From CAWBRY01 sp963791295 (GTDB lineage Bacteria > Bacteroidota > Bacteroidia > Chitinophagales > Chitinophagaceae): DNA of 64,000 bases. Location: the NCBI GenBank assembly GCA_963791295.1, contig CAWBRY010000001.1, positions 248,001 through 312,000 on the forward strand. The letters are read 5' to 3'. The notes beneath the pieces are model-generated. The model saw only the letters and a program-made list of their open reading frames with translations, searched no databases and was not told the DNA's origin. Below are positions 43,968-53,361 of the stretch, one piece after another; position 1 is the stretch's first letter, and the number at the start of each line of letters is the position of its first letter. Made by a program: the position numbers and the translations under genes.

Positions 43968-44966
43968 ATGAAGCTCCACCGAAATATCAAAATCTTCATC
44001 AATTACTTCCTTGGACCGCTTCTCTTCATTTGGCTTTCTTATTCCATATTCAGGCAGGTAAAGCATCAACCGGACCTGGAAAAATCATGGCTGAACATCC
44101 GGGCCAGGTTTAATAGTGTCGAGGCCTGGAAGCTCGTAATGGTCATTATACTCATGGGAGTCAATTGGGCCATTGAAGCATTTAAATGGAAGATCGCCGT
44201 ACATAAAGTGCAGCAAATAAAATTTACCACTGCTTTCAAAGCCATCTTGTCGGGCGTATCATTTTCTGTGAGCACGCCCAATCGTATTGGAGAATATTTA
44301 GGGAGGGTGTTATATATGGAGGAAGGAAACAGGATCAAAGCGATCTCGCTCACCATTGTGGGAAGTATGAGCCAGTTGATGATCACGTTGCTGATGGGCG
44401 GTATTGGCTTTATTATTCTATCGCCGATTATAGAAGCCAACCAGATCATTTCACCTATTTGGAGCAGGGTAATCATGTATGGTGTGATAGCGGCCTTTAT
44501 AATCTTAACCTTAATTTATTTCCGCCTGTCATGGATGGTAAAATGGCTGGATGGTCTGCCGGGGAGTGCTAAATATGCCCGCTGGATAAAGGCATTGGAG
44601 GATGTAGATGCAACTCTTTCATTTAGGCTGTTGTCTTTATCACTACTGCGGTTTGTGGTTTTTGCGCTGCAATACTTTTTGCTTTTTCGGCTATTTGACG
44701 TCGATATATCCTGGTGGCAGGGTTTTTGGGGTTTGAGTGTTTCCTTCCTGGTGCTAGCTATCATACCGACATTTGCGATTGTGGAATTGGCTCAGCGGGG
44801 ATATATTACGACGACGATTATTGGGATATATAGTTCGAACATTGCAGGCATCTTGTTTACGACGACAGCGATCTGGTTTATTAACCTGGTGATGCCGGCC
44901 ATCGTCGGCAGTTTACTAATTTTAGGTATCAAAAGAATTTTTAGCAATAAGAATGGGACGACTTAA
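43968..44966 (+). CDS. Flippase-like integral membrane protein (LPG synthase TM region family)
   Basis: 332 residues with about eight membrane segments (INYFLGPLLFIWLSYSIF, LVMVIILMGVNWAIEAFKW, MITLLMGGIGFIILS, VIMYGVIAAFIILTLIYF, and more). The SGVSFSVSTPNRIGEYLGRVLYM motif is typical of the UPF0104 / lysylphosphatidylglycerol-synthase-TM family, which handle lipids in the inner membrane. The exact lipid is unknown. It overlaps the DUF3108 gene by 14 bases. The start lies 25 bases from the preferred ruvC start, so the divergent promoters must overlap coding sequence. Confidence 0.88.
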   Translation: MKLHRNIKIFINYFLGPLLFIWLSYSIFRQVKHQPDLEKSWLNIRARFNSVEAWKLVMVIILMGVNWAIEAFKWKIAVHKVQQIKFTTAFKAILSGVSFSVSTPNRIGEYLGRVLYMEEGNRIKAISLTIVGSMSQLMITLLMGGIGFIILSPIIEANQIISPIWSRVIMYGVIAAFIILTLIYFRLSWMVKWLDGLPGSAKYARWIKALEDVDATLSFRLLSLSLLRFVVFALQYFLLFRLFDVDISWWQGFWGLSVSFLVLAIIPTFAIVELAQRGYITTTIIGIYSSNIAGILFTTTAIWFINLVMPAIVGSLLILGIKRIFSNKNGTT

Positions 44967-45759
44967 ACGGACATTACCTCTACTTATCGGGTTGTTGAGT
45001 TTTTCTGTAAAAACTTCTCCTCCTCAGGATACATTCTGCGGAATACGTAATGTTGCCTTTAACGCCGGAGAGGAAGTTTCATTTACGGTTTATTATGCTG
45101 TCGCGGGGATTTTTGTAAATGCGGGGACCGCAACATTCACCAATACGTTAACGACCATTAATAATAGGCCGGTATATCATATTGTGGGCGAGGGGAAGAC
45201 CAATTCATCCTATGATTGGATCTATAGAGTAAGGGATAAGTATGAGACGTACATCGATACCGAACTGATGCAGCCGTTAAAGTTTATCCGGAATGTAAAT
45301 GAAAGCGGCTATAAGAAATATCAAAATGTCACTTTCAATAAGACGGCTAATACGGCCGTTTCAAGTGATGGAGTTTTTAAAGTGCCGGCCTGTGTTCAGG
45401 ATGTGGTGAGTTGCATGTATTACGCACGTAATATTGATTATTCTAAATTGGTGCCGGAGGATAAGATCCCTTTTTCTATGTTCCTGAGTAATGAAACATA
45501 TAATATGTACATCCGCTACCTCGGCAAGGAAATAATTAAGACTAGGTTTGGGAAATTCCGCGCAATAAAATTGAAACCATTGTTATTGAAGGGAGAAATT
45601 TTTCAAGGCGGTGAAGCGATGACCGTTTGGGTTACGGATGATGGAAATCATATTCCCATTAGAGTGGAAAGCCCTCTGGTGGTGGGTAAGGTGAAGATAG
45701 ATATGATGAGCTATAACAACCTTCGGTATCCGTTAAGTTCCCTGATAAAGAGGAGATAG
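44953..45759 (+). CDS. DUF3108 family secreted protein
   Basis: 268 residues. A short N-terminal signal (LPLLIGLLSFSVKTS) is followed by a DUF3108-type beta-rich domain: FNAGEEVSFTVYYAVAGIFVNAGTA, VYHIVGEGKTNSSYDWIYRVRDKYETYID, and the late GEAMTVWVTDDGNHIPIRVES. Members are found in the periplasm or outer membrane of many Gram-negatives with no known role. Overlap with the preceding membrane protein suggests they work together, perhaps in envelope lipid handling (inference). Confidence 0.88.
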   Translation: MGRLKRTLPLLIGLLSFSVKTSPPQDTFCGIRNVAFNAGEEVSFTVYYAVAGIFVNAGTATFTNTLTTINNRPVYHIVGEGKTNSSYDWIYRVRDKYETYIDTELMQPLKFIRNVNESGYKKYQNVTFNKTANTAVSSDGVFKVPACVQDVVSCMYYARNIDYSKLVPEDKIPFSMFLSNETYNMYIRYLGKEIIKTRFGKFRAIKLKPLLLKGEIFQGGEAMTVWVTDDGNHIPIRVESPLVVGKVKIDMMSYNNLRYPLSSLIKRR

Positions 45760-45764
45760 CGATA

Positions 45765-45823
45765 GGTGAGATGTGAGTGGTGAGTGGTGAGAAATGTGCC
45801 CTGGTGCGTGTCTCACGCACCAG
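45765..45823. repeat. GTGAGTGGTGA run plus GTGCGTG hairpin between convergent genes
   Basis: GATGTGAGTGGTGAGTGGTGAG is followed by CCCTGGTGCGTG-TCT-CACGCACCAG (45799-45823), the longest perfect form of the hairpin also found at 32463-32510. It lies between the DUF3108 and MBL genes, which end towards each other. Confidence 0.75.
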
Positions 45824-45830
45824 ACCGGAC

Positions 45831-46694
45831 TTAGATCTCCTCCAATTTGAAAAATTCCTTTGGCCTCACGCCTTTCTCCGTTAGTTGCAGCGTACAACAC
45901 TCATAAACCGGATCGTGTTCAAAGAAGAGTATATAATCATTCTTCACCGCTTCCGACAAAAATGATTTCTTTTCATTCATTGATGTAAGAGGAAACATAT
46001 CATAAGCCATCACATAGGGGATGGGAATATGGCCGTGCGACGGAATAAGATCAGCCACAAAAACGACGGTCCTGCCTTTGTAGTTTATCCGTGGCAACAT
46101 CATAGAGTCAGTATGACCATCAACAAAGACGATATGCATGTCGTCAATAATTCCGTTTCCCACGACAGGTATGTAGGGATATTCATCTGGCCGGTCGATA
46201 AATTTCAATTGACCGCTTTCCTGGATAGGGAGGATATTTTCCGGCAGGAATGATGCTTTTTCCCTTTCATTGGGTTGGGTAGCCGTCCGCCAATGTTTCA
46301 TATTGCTCCAATAGGTCGCATTCTTAAATGCAGGCACCAGGCCATCGCCTTCCCGGATAATGCTGCCGCCGCAATGATCGAAATGTAAATGGGTAAGAAA
46401 GGCATCCGTAATATCATCTCGGTGAAAACCATGTTTCGCCAGTGATTTGTCGAGAGTATCATCTCCATGCAGATAGTAATGACTGAAAAACTTAGCCTCC
46501 TGTTTGTTACCATTGCCATTGTCTATGAGAATTAAACGGTTGTCATCTTCTATCAATAAGCAACGCAAGGCCCAGGAGCACAGATTTTTTTCGTCTGCCG
46601 GATTGATCTTATTCCATATCGATTTGGGCACTACACCGAACATGGCGCCTCCATCCAATTTGAAATAGCCGGTATCGATGCTGAATAATTTCAC
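45831..46694 (-). CDS. MBL-fold metallo-hydrolase
   Basis: 287 residues. Zinc motif THLHFDHCGG (about residues 103-112; HxHxDH), further ligands in FVDGHTDSMM and FVADLIPSH, and FFEHDP near the end. The layout resembles the lactonase-like branch of the superfamily. There is no signal peptide, so it is cytoplasmic. Substrate unknown. It is the last gene of the ftsX operon, nine bases after the MFS gene. Confidence 0.9.
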   Translation of the reverse strand: MKLFSIDTGYFKLDGGAMFGVVPKSIWNKINPADEKNLCSWALRCLLIEDDNRLILIDNGNGNKQEAKFFSHYYLHGDDTLDKSLAKHGFHRDDITDAFLTHLHFDHCGGSIIREGDGLVPAFKNATYWSNMKHWRTATQPNEREKASFLPENILPIQESGQLKFIDRPDEYPYIPVVGNGIIDDMHIVFVDGHTDSMMLPRINYKGRTVVFVADLIPSHGHIPIPYVMAYDMFPLTSMNEKKSFLSEAVKNDYILFFEHDPVYECCTLQLTEKGVRPKEFFKLEEI

Positions 46695-46703
46695 GTGGTT
46701 TTT

Positions 46704-48023
46704 TTAAGACGTATGCAAGTTCGCACTCTTTTTTTGACCAGACCTGGCAAACAGGAGTAATAGAAATCCAATGATAAAAAAAATCATCAGGGCCAATACC
46801 GATGAGCGTTGAGAGCCTGTCAGTTCATTGATGAAACCGAAACTGAACATCCCGATCACGATGGCGATTTTTTCGGTAACGTCATAGAAACTAAAGAACG
46901 AAGCTGTGTCTTTTGTCACCGGCATGAACTTGGCATAAGTAGAACGGCTCAGTGATTGTATGCCTCCCATTACGAAACCGACCAGGGTAGCGAGGGCATA
47001 AAATTCATATATGCCCTTCTGCGGCAGGCGGTAGGCGCAAATACAAATGCCTACCCACACCAATACACAAATCATCAGGGCATTTAGATTACCGATCCGC
47101 GATGATAATTTGGAAATCGTGTAAGCCCCGGGGATGGCAATCAATTGTATGATCAAAATAGCGATGATCAGATTTTCCGTTGGTAGCTGAAGTTCGCTTT
47201 TTCCATAGAGAGTGGCTGCCAGCATCACGGTTTGTACGCCCATATTGTAGAAGAAGAAAGCCAGCAGAAATCTTTTTAGTAAAGTCAAATGAATGAGCTG
47301 ACGAAAGACTTTATTCAATTCTTTATATCCGCTAACAAAAACATTTCTTTGTTCACCTGTGCCGGCCGGTTGTGAACGCGGAAGCCTGCTCAGCGAGAAT
47401 TGTCCGAATCCAAACCACCATACACCTACGAGCAGGAATGATATCTGAGAACCTTTTGCTTCGGTTATGCCGAATAGTTCATACTTCATGACAAAGACAA
47501 AGCAGATCAATTGAAGAATTACACTTCCAACATAACCATATGCAAACCCACGCGCACTGATCCTGTCGCGATCGAGGGGGGAGGCAATTTCGGGAAGGAA
47601 AGAATTATAATAAACAAGACTTCCCCAGAATCCAACACAACCCACGATCATGCAGATCACTCCGAGCAAGAGGGAGTCCTTATCAAAAAAGAAAAGTCCG
47701 GCACAGGCAAGACTACCCATGGTCAGGAAAAAATTCATGAATTTCTTCTTGTTTCCCCGGTAATCCGCAATGGAGGAAAGAAGGGGAGACATAATGGCCA
47801 CTATCAGAAAAGCCACGGCCAGCGAATAATTGTAGAGTGAGGTATTTACAAACTCCCTGCCGAGGAAACTTACTTTATCTGTAATGGTTGCGTCATTTCC
47901 GTCTCCGGTGATGGCTTCAAAGTAGGCGGGAAAGATGGTAGAGGTAATGACCAGATTGTACGACGAATTGGCCCAGTCATACATCGCCCAGCCATTGACT
48001 ATCTTTTTAGAAGCAGTTTGCAT
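46704..48023 (-). CDS. MFS transporter, UMF1 / Atg22-like
   Basis: 439 residues, about twelve membrane segments. The N-terminus (VNGWAMYDWANSSYNLVITSTIFPAYF) is diagnostic for the UMF1 family. YYNSFLPEIASPLDRDRISARGFAYGYVGS and GGIQSLSRSTYAKFMPVTKDTASFFSFYDV are also typical. The transported compound in bacteria is unknown. It lies 18 bases after uppP in the same operon. Confidence 0.92.
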   Translation of the reverse strand: MQTASKKIVNGWAMYDWANSSYNLVITSTIFPAYFEAITGDGNDATITDKVSFLGREFVNTSLYNYSLAVAFLIVAIMSPLLSSIADYRGNKKKFMNFFLTMGSLACAGLFFFDKDSLLLGVICMIVGCVGFWGSLVYYNSFLPEIASPLDRDRISARGFAYGYVGSVILQLICFVFVMKYELFGITEAKGSQISFLLVGVWWFGFGQFSLSRLPRSQPAGTGEQRNVFVSGYKELNKVFRQLIHLTLLKRFLLAFFFYNMGVQTVMLAATLYGKSELQLPTENLIIAILIIQLIAIPGAYTISKLSSRIGNLNALMICVLVWVGICICAYRLPQKGIYEFYALATLVGFVMGGIQSLSRSTYAKFMPVTKDTASFFSFYDVTEKIAIVIGMFSFGFINELTGSQRSSVLALMIFFIIGFLLLLFARSGQKKSANLHTS

Positions 48024-48041
48024 TTTCTATATTTTGTCTAC

Positions 48042-48863
48042 TCACCCAATAACACCCGTCAGCAGCAAAATAAGCAAGATAATCGATGCCAGGATCCGGT
48101 AAACCCCAAATATCCGAAAACCGGATACTTTTAAATAGTTAATGAAAAACCGGATCGCTAAGATCGCAACGATGAATGCCACGATGTTTCCTACAACAAA
48201 AGCAATTGTATTTTGGCTGGTTTCCGTGATTATTTGATAGCCTTTCCTGACAGAACCGGAATAAGTCCATTCTTTTATGAAAAGAGAATGAACGGAAGCA
48301 GCGAGCATTGTCGGCACAGCTAGAAAAAAGGAGAATTCGGCAGCAAGCCAGCGGGTAAATCTGACTGACATACCGCCAATGATCGAGGCAGCGCTTCTGC
48401 TTACACCGGGTACCATGGCAATGCATTGCCATATGCCGACGATAAATGCCTTGCCGAAAGTGATCTGGTCATCCGACTGAATCACCGGCTTCTTAAAAAA
48501 ATTATCAATAAAAAGTAAGATGATACCACCGATCAGCATCGCAATGGTAACGGTGGTAGGGCTTTCCAGCAACTGATCGATCTTGTCAGAAAAAAGATAA
48601 CCTAGCAATAGTGCCGGAAGGACACCAATAATTAGTTTCAAGTAGAATTGCCAGCGCCGGAAATCAAAAAATTTTCGTCCATATATGACGACGACGGCCA
48701 GGATGGCTCCGAATTGAATAGACACTTCAAAAACCTTGGTGAATTCATTTCTTTCAATGCCGAGAAGGGAGCTTACAATGATCATATGTCCCGTGGAAGA
48801 AATGGGAAGAAATTCGGTTATTCCTTCCACGATGGCCAGAATAATAGCCTCTGCAATGCCCAT
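48042..48863 (-). CDS. uppP: Undecaprenyl-diphosphate phosphatase
   Basis: 273 residues, polytopic. It regenerates the undecaprenyl phosphate carrier used for peptidoglycan and other envelope polymers. Motifs: ILAIVEGITEFLPISSTGH (about 6-24) with the catalytic Glu pair, and VPGVSRSAASIIGGM (about 150-164) with the conserved Arg/Ser. Length is normal. It follows DUF3098 by 11 bases. Confidence 0.96.
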   Translation of the reverse strand: MGIAEAIILAIVEGITEFLPISSTGHMIIVSSLLGIERNEFTKVFEVSIQFGAILAVVVIYGRKFFDFRRWQFYLKLIIGVLPALLLGYLFSDKIDQLLESPTTVTIAMLIGGIILLFIDNFFKKPVIQSDDQITFGKAFIVGIWQCIAMVPGVSRSAASIIGGMSVRFTRWLAAEFSFFLAVPTMLAASVHSLFIKEWTYSGSVRKGYQIITETSQNTIAFVVGNIVAFIVAILAIRFFINYLKVSGFRIFGVYRILASIILLILLLTGVIG

Positions 48864-48874
48864 GATGTTGAAAA

Positions 48875-49120
48875 TTAGTTGGCCGGAGTCTTTGGCTTTC
48901 TGAAAATAGCAAAGATCTCGATTGCTAGGCCGGCAAGTATGAGAATAGGAGCGATCGTAATGCGGGTGGTGCTATAAACGGCATCCTTGTCAAATACACT
49001 TGGATCCTTGCTCTTGCCACCAGCCATCAGGAACATGCCGATGGCCATGATGACTAGTCCGCCCAGCATCCACATATAATTGTCCTTTGTGAAAATGGAC
49101 GGAGATTTTGATTCACTCAT
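48875..49120 (-). CDS. DUF3098 membrane protein
   Basis: 81 residues with two membrane helices (MWMLGGLVIMAIGMFLMAGG and TIAPILILAGLAIEIFAIF) and a SKDPSVFDKDAVYSTTRI loop between them. It matches DUF3098, a Bacteroidota family that sits between ftsX and uppP. The role is unknown; conserved position suggests a link to division or envelope growth. Confidence 0.9.
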   Translation of the reverse strand: MSESKSPSIFTKDNYMWMLGGLVIMAIGMFLMAGGKSKDPSVFDKDAVYSTTRITIAPILILAGLAIEIFAIFRKPKTPAN

Positions 49121-49167
49121 GCATTTTATTTTTGGAGGTGCAAGATAGCCTTTTTTGATGGATGGGT

Positions 49168-50040
49168 TCAGTAGAGGTCGTCCAGCTTCATCCTCAAATA
49201 TTTTAACACGCTACGGTGGGTACTGAACACCGTTATGCAGATCCCGATGATGATCAGGATGAGAAACAAAACGAGCAGCATGCGCGTATCATGGATCACC
49301 TTCAGCCAATCCACATAATTTTCGGCCACCAGTATAATGCCGTATAGTACGATCCCTGCGATGATACCGCTGATTGCTCCATTGATCACTGCCCTCACAT
49401 TCAATGGACGGGCAATAAACCATCGGGTCGCACCTACCATCTGCATGGTCTTGATCAGGAAACGGTTGCTAAACATAGCCAGTCGAATGGTATTATCGAT
49501 TAACGCTATCACTACCAGGGACAAAATGACGGCTACCACTAGCAGAATAATACTGACTTTACTGATATTTTTATTGAGCTTATCGACTAGCGCTCTCGGA
49601 TAATCTACATCCGTAACATAGGCATTCTGCATCAGGTCAGTCCTTATATTACTTAGGGTATCACTGTGCAGCCATTCTTTCTTAAGAACGAAGTCAATAC
49701 TGTTGGGAAGCGGGTTCTCTGTTAGTACTTTATCCCAGCTTTCATTGCCGTCGCTCATGTATTTTTCCTTGGCTACATCCTTCGTGATGTAGTTATATCT
49801 CTTTACATACGGCCTGGTTCCAATGTATTCCATCAGGGCGGCGCTATCCTTGGGGTTCATATCCCCCCTTAAATAAACACTCACCACTACATTTTCTTTG
49901 AAATAATTGCCCAGCTTGTTAGCATTGATCACAAACCAGCCGATGATACCAAGTAAAAACAGGACAAGGGTTACACCCAGGATGGACATGAAGTAAGAAG
50001 GTTTGCCGCGTTTTATTGAAGCCTTGCCTGATTGAGACAT
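49168..50040 (-). CDS. ftsX: Cell division protein FtsX (permease-like)
   Basis: 290 residues. First membrane helix at about 18-40 (FMSILGVTLVLFLLGIIGWFV), a large periplasmic loop (about 41-165), then three helices at about 170-195, 220-245 and 258-280. RFLIKTMQMVGATRWFIARP is typical of FtsX. With FtsE it forms an ABC-like complex that activates cell-wall hydrolases at the septum; ftsE is not in the window. First gene of the operon ftsX, DUF3098, uppP, UMF1, MBL. Confidence 0.92.
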   Translation of the reverse strand: MSQSGKASIKRGKPSYFMSILGVTLVLFLLGIIGWFVINANKLGNYFKENVVVSVYLRGDMNPKDSAALMEYIGTRPYVKRYNYITKDVAKEKYMSDGNESWDKVLTENPLPNSIDFVLKKEWLHSDTLSNIRTDLMQNAYVTDVDYPRALVDKLNKNISKVSIILLVVAVILSLVVIALIDNTIRLAMFSNRFLIKTMQMVGATRWFIARPLNVRAVINGAISGIIAGIVLYGIILVAENYVDWLKVIHDTRMLLVLFLILIIIGICITVFSTHRSVLKYLRMKLDDLY

Positions 50041-50088
50041 GGTACTGATATTGGTTTAGCAGGATCCGAACTTACATTTCCGGACGGG

Positions 50089-50126
50089 CAAAAGTAGCCA
50101 ATTTAGAAGTGCAATTCGTATTTTTG
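50089..50126. promoter_or_regulatory. Divergent -7 elements for ftsX and leuS
   Basis: On the minus strand TACTTTTG (50096-50089) and on the plus strand TATTTTTG (50119-50126) both match TAnnTTTG. Neither has a good TTTG 19-20 bases upstream. The remainder of 50127-50259 holds no other clear signal. Confidence 0.45.
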
Positions 50127-50259
50127 TTAACCTGCAAAACGATTGCATTACTATGGTATTGCAGGGGTTACGGGTTTTTAACGTTTCCTCAACTTCAAAT
50201 TACTCATTACTGGTTTTGAAACAAAGCCATGGGCATAAACGCAAAGGCTATTTAGCATA

Positions 50260-53200
50260 ATGGAATATAATTTCAGGGATATTGAAAAGAAATGGCAGGA
50301 TTGGTGGACCTCAAATCAAGTCTATAAGGTCCTGAATCCGGAGAGGAATGACCAGGAAAGCCGGCAGCCCAAATGCTATGTGCTGGACATGTTTCCCTAT
50401 CCGAGTGGCGCCGGCTTACATGTGGGCCACCCATTGGGATATATCGCAAGCGATATTTACAGCCGCTATAAAAGGTTAAAGGGATTTAATGTCTTGCATC
50501 CGATGGGATACGATGCGTTTGGGCTCCCAGCCGAGCAATATGCTATTGAACACGGCATTCATCCTGCAGTTTCTACGGCAACCAATATCCGGAATTTCAG
50601 GAAACAACTTGATAAGCTTGGTTTCAGCTTCGATTGGGATAGAGAAGTGAATACCTCAGAGCCTTCCTTTTATAAATGGACGCAATGGATCTTTCTTCAA
50701 CTATTCGAAAGTTTCTACAATAGAAAGCTCCATAAGGCAGAACCTATTGCAAAGCTTATCGAAGCATTTGAGCAAGAAGGTAATCTTCGGTTTGAGATTC
50801 CTAGTAGCAAGTTTCAAATTCCAGGTTCAGGCTCGCCTTCTCAACAACAACCATTTCAATTTACAGCCAATGAATGGAATGGCTTCGACGCGTTCACCCG
50901 CGAAAGCATTCTAATGGAATACCGACTTTCCTATTGCAGTTATGGTGAAGTGAACTGGTGTGAAGCATTGGGCACCGTACTTGCCAACGATGAAGTGATC
51001 AATGGTGTTAGTGAAAGGGGAGGCTACCCTGTAGTGAAAAAGAAATTGCGTCAATGGTATTTGCGGATCACCGAATACGCCGACCGGTTGTTGGAAGGAT
51101 TGGAGCGCGTTGCATTCAGCGATGCGATGAAGGAGATGCAGAGCAACTGGATCGGGAAATCATCCGGTGCCGAGATTGATTTTGCTGTACGCATTCCTTC
51201 ATCCAATGAAGAAGGGTTGAAGTTAAGAGTGTATACCACCCGGCCCGATACGATTTTTGGGGTCGACTTTATGGTGATAGCGCCGGAGCATGAATTACTG
51301 GAAAAGATCATCACTCCGGCTCAAAAAGATACGGTGGATGAATATATCGCTTATGTAAAGAGTCGCAATGAAAGGGAAAGGATGGCGGAGAAAAAGATCA
51401 GTGGCGCGTGGACCGGCTCCTTTGCATTGAATCCTTTTGACAATAGAGAGATCCCGATCTGGATTGCGGAGTATGTCTTGGCAGGATACGGGACGGGCGC
51501 TATAATGGCTGTGCCTTGCGGAGATGAACGTGACCACCGGTTTGCCAACCACTTCGGAATTCCCATTACCAATATCATCGGTAAGGAATACAACGGCACC
51601 GAAGCCAATCCCACTAAAGATGCGATTCTTGAAAATTCGGATTTCCTGAATGGTATCGTGATGAAAGAAGCTATCGAAGTGGTGATAAGAAAAATTGAAG
51701 AAAGAGGAATTGGGGTTCGAAAGGTCAATTATAAGATCAGGGATGCGGCGTTTAGTCGTCAGCGTTATTGGGGCGAACCTTTTCCTATAATCTGGAAAGA
51801 TGGGATTGCATTTCCGCTCAGTGAAAATGAATTGCCATTGGAATTGCCGCACGTTGAGAATTATAAGCCCGGGCCTGATGGAGAAGGGCCATTGGCAAAC
51901 ATTAAAGAATGGATACACCTCAGCCCTCCTGGAAGGGTAAGGGAAACTAACACTATGCCGGGCTACGCCGGAAGCAGCTGGTATTTCCTTCGCTATATGG
52001 ATCCTCATAATGATCAGGCATTTTGCGATAGAAACATCTCCGATTATTGGGGCCAGGTAGATATATATATCGGTGGCACAGAACACGCTGTCGGTCATTT
52101 GCTCTATAGTCGCATGTGGACAAAATGTCTCTATGATCTCGGATACATCAATTTTGATGAACCATATAAAAAATTAGTTAACCAGGGAATGATCCAGGGC
52201 AGTAGCCGATTTATTTACCGGTTATTGCCCACCTATCTTAATCATTCAGATGCGGACACGGCGCGGAATGATAAGGAACTGACACCCGTCTTCATTCCCA
52301 AGCTACAATATGATCAGGTGCAGGCAGGGAATATAGATCCCGCAGATTTACTGATCAGCTTAAGTAAGAGTCATGGAATCAATAAATCCTTTATTCATAA
52401 CAGAGAAATTGATAAAGTAGGAGCATTGGTACATGCATTGCATGCTGATGTCAACATAGTAAATGGATTTGAATTGGACATCCACGCGTTCAGACAATGG
52501 AGAAATGGCGAATATGCCAACGCGGTGTTTGTGCTGGATGATGGTTCGGTCAATACTCCACACGATAACGAAGAAAGAAAGGGTTCAGCCAAATATACCT
52601 GCGGAGCCGAGACCGAAAAAATGTCCAAATCAAAATTTAATACCGTTAACCCTGATGACCTGGTATTAAAGTACGGAGCGGACACCTTTCGCATGTATGA
52701 AATGTTCCTCGGTCCGGTGGAAATGAGTAAACCATGGGACACGAAAGGTATTGAAGGCGTGCATCGCTTCTTAAAGAAATTCTGGAGATTATTTTTTGAC
52801 GATGAAAAGTCACAGGAAAATGGGAGGGAGGGCTTGATTGTAATTGATGAATCTGCTACGCATGAGGAATTAAAAGTCTTGCATAAAGCGATCAAGAAAA
52901 TCGAGGAGGATACGGAGCGCTTCAGTTTCAATACGGCAGTCAGCGCATTCATGATTGCCACCAATGAATTATCCGATTTGAAATGCCATAAGAAAGAGAT
53001 CCTCGAATCCATGCTCATACTCCTGGCTCCCTACGCGCCGCATATTACCGAAGAACTCTATGATCAATTGAACAAGAACTTTTCACTGAATAAAGATCAA
53101 AAAGCCGATCGGCTGTCAGGTTCGATACTCGGTGCCATCTATCCCAGGCTTGAAGAAAAATACCTGGTGGAAAGCAGCAAGGAGTATCCCATTTCCATCA

Positions 53201-53361
53201 ATGGCAAGCTGCGCACAACCATGAATATTTCACTGGAAGCTATTCAATCTGAAATAGAAAAGATCGTATTGGAAAATGAAGTCGTAAGAAAATGGCTGGA
53301 AGGCAAACAACCCAAGAAGATCATCTATGTGAAGAATAAGATGATCAATGTGGTTGTGTGA
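50260..53361 (+). CDS. leuS: Leucine-tRNA ligase, with large inserts
   Basis: 1033 residues. It charges tRNA-Leu and edits mischarged products. Class I signatures: HVGH (residues 54-57, within PYPSGAGLHVGHPLGY) and KMSKS (787-791). The editing domain has VYTTRPDTIFGVDFMVIAPEH and GTGAIMAVPCGDERDHRFA. The enzyme is long: E. coli LeuRS has about 860 residues with KMSKS near 620. One insert (about 645-780) lies between the QGMIQG strand and KMSKS. Another at about 175-210 contains FEIPSSKFQIPGSGSPSQQQ, which looks like translated intergenic repeat. The frame is intact and the catalytic motifs are normal. Its 3' end overlaps the convergent gene by 17 bases. Confidence 0.96.
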   Translation: MEYNFRDIEKKWQDWWTSNQVYKVLNPERNDQESRQPKCYVLDMFPYPSGAGLHVGHPLGYIASDIYSRYKRLKGFNVLHPMGYDAFGLPAEQYAIEHGIHPAVSTATNIRNFRKQLDKLGFSFDWDREVNTSEPSFYKWTQWIFLQLFESFYNRKLHKAEPIAKLIEAFEQEGNLRFEIPSSKFQIPGSGSPSQQQPFQFTANEWNGFDAFTRESILMEYRLSYCSYGEVNWCEALGTVLANDEVINGVSERGGYPVVKKKLRQWYLRITEYADRLLEGLERVAFSDAMKEMQSNWIGKSSGAEIDFAVRIPSSNEEGLKLRVYTTRPDTIFGVDFMVIAPEHELLEKIITPAQKDTVDEYIAYVKSRNERERMAEKKISGAWTGSFALNPFDNREIPIWIAEYVLAGYGTGAIMAVPCGDERDHRFANHFGIPITNIIGKEYNGTEANPTKDAILENSDFLNGIVMKEAIEVVIRKIEERGIGVRKVNYKIRDAAFSRQRYWGEPFPIIWKDGIAFPLSENELPLELPHVENYKPGPDGEGPLANIKEWIHLSPPGRVRETNTMPGYAGSSWYFLRYMDPHNDQAFCDRNISDYWGQVDIYIGGTEHAVGHLLYSRMWTKCLYDLGYINFDEPYKKLVNQGMIQGSSRFIYRLLPTYLNHSDADTARNDKELTPVFIPKLQYDQVQAGNIDPADLLISLSKSHGINKSFIHNREIDKVGALVHALHADVNIVNGFELDIHAFRQWRNGEYANAVFVLDDGSVNTPHDNEERKGSAKYTCGAETEKMSKSKFNTVNPDDLVLKYGADTFRMYEMFLGPVEMSKPWDTKGIEGVHRFLKKFWRLFFDDEKSQENGREGLIVIDESATHEELKVLHKAIKKIEEDTERFSFNTAVSAFMIATNELSDLKCHKKEILESMLILLAPYAPHITEELYDQLNKNFSLNKDQKADRLSGSILGAIYPRLEEKYLVESSKEYPISINGKLRTTMNISLEAIQSEIEKIVLENEVVRKWLEGKQPKKIIYVKNKMINVVV

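Noticed and set aside
43943..44002. N-terminal extension of RuvC to ATG 43999
   Set aside because: The added residues do not resemble RuvC and would overlap the divergent gene; the TTG at 43942 gives the family-typical start.
52190..52620. Intein in leuS
   Set aside because: There are no N-terminal Cys/Ser, HN-Cys junction or endonuclease motifs in the insert.
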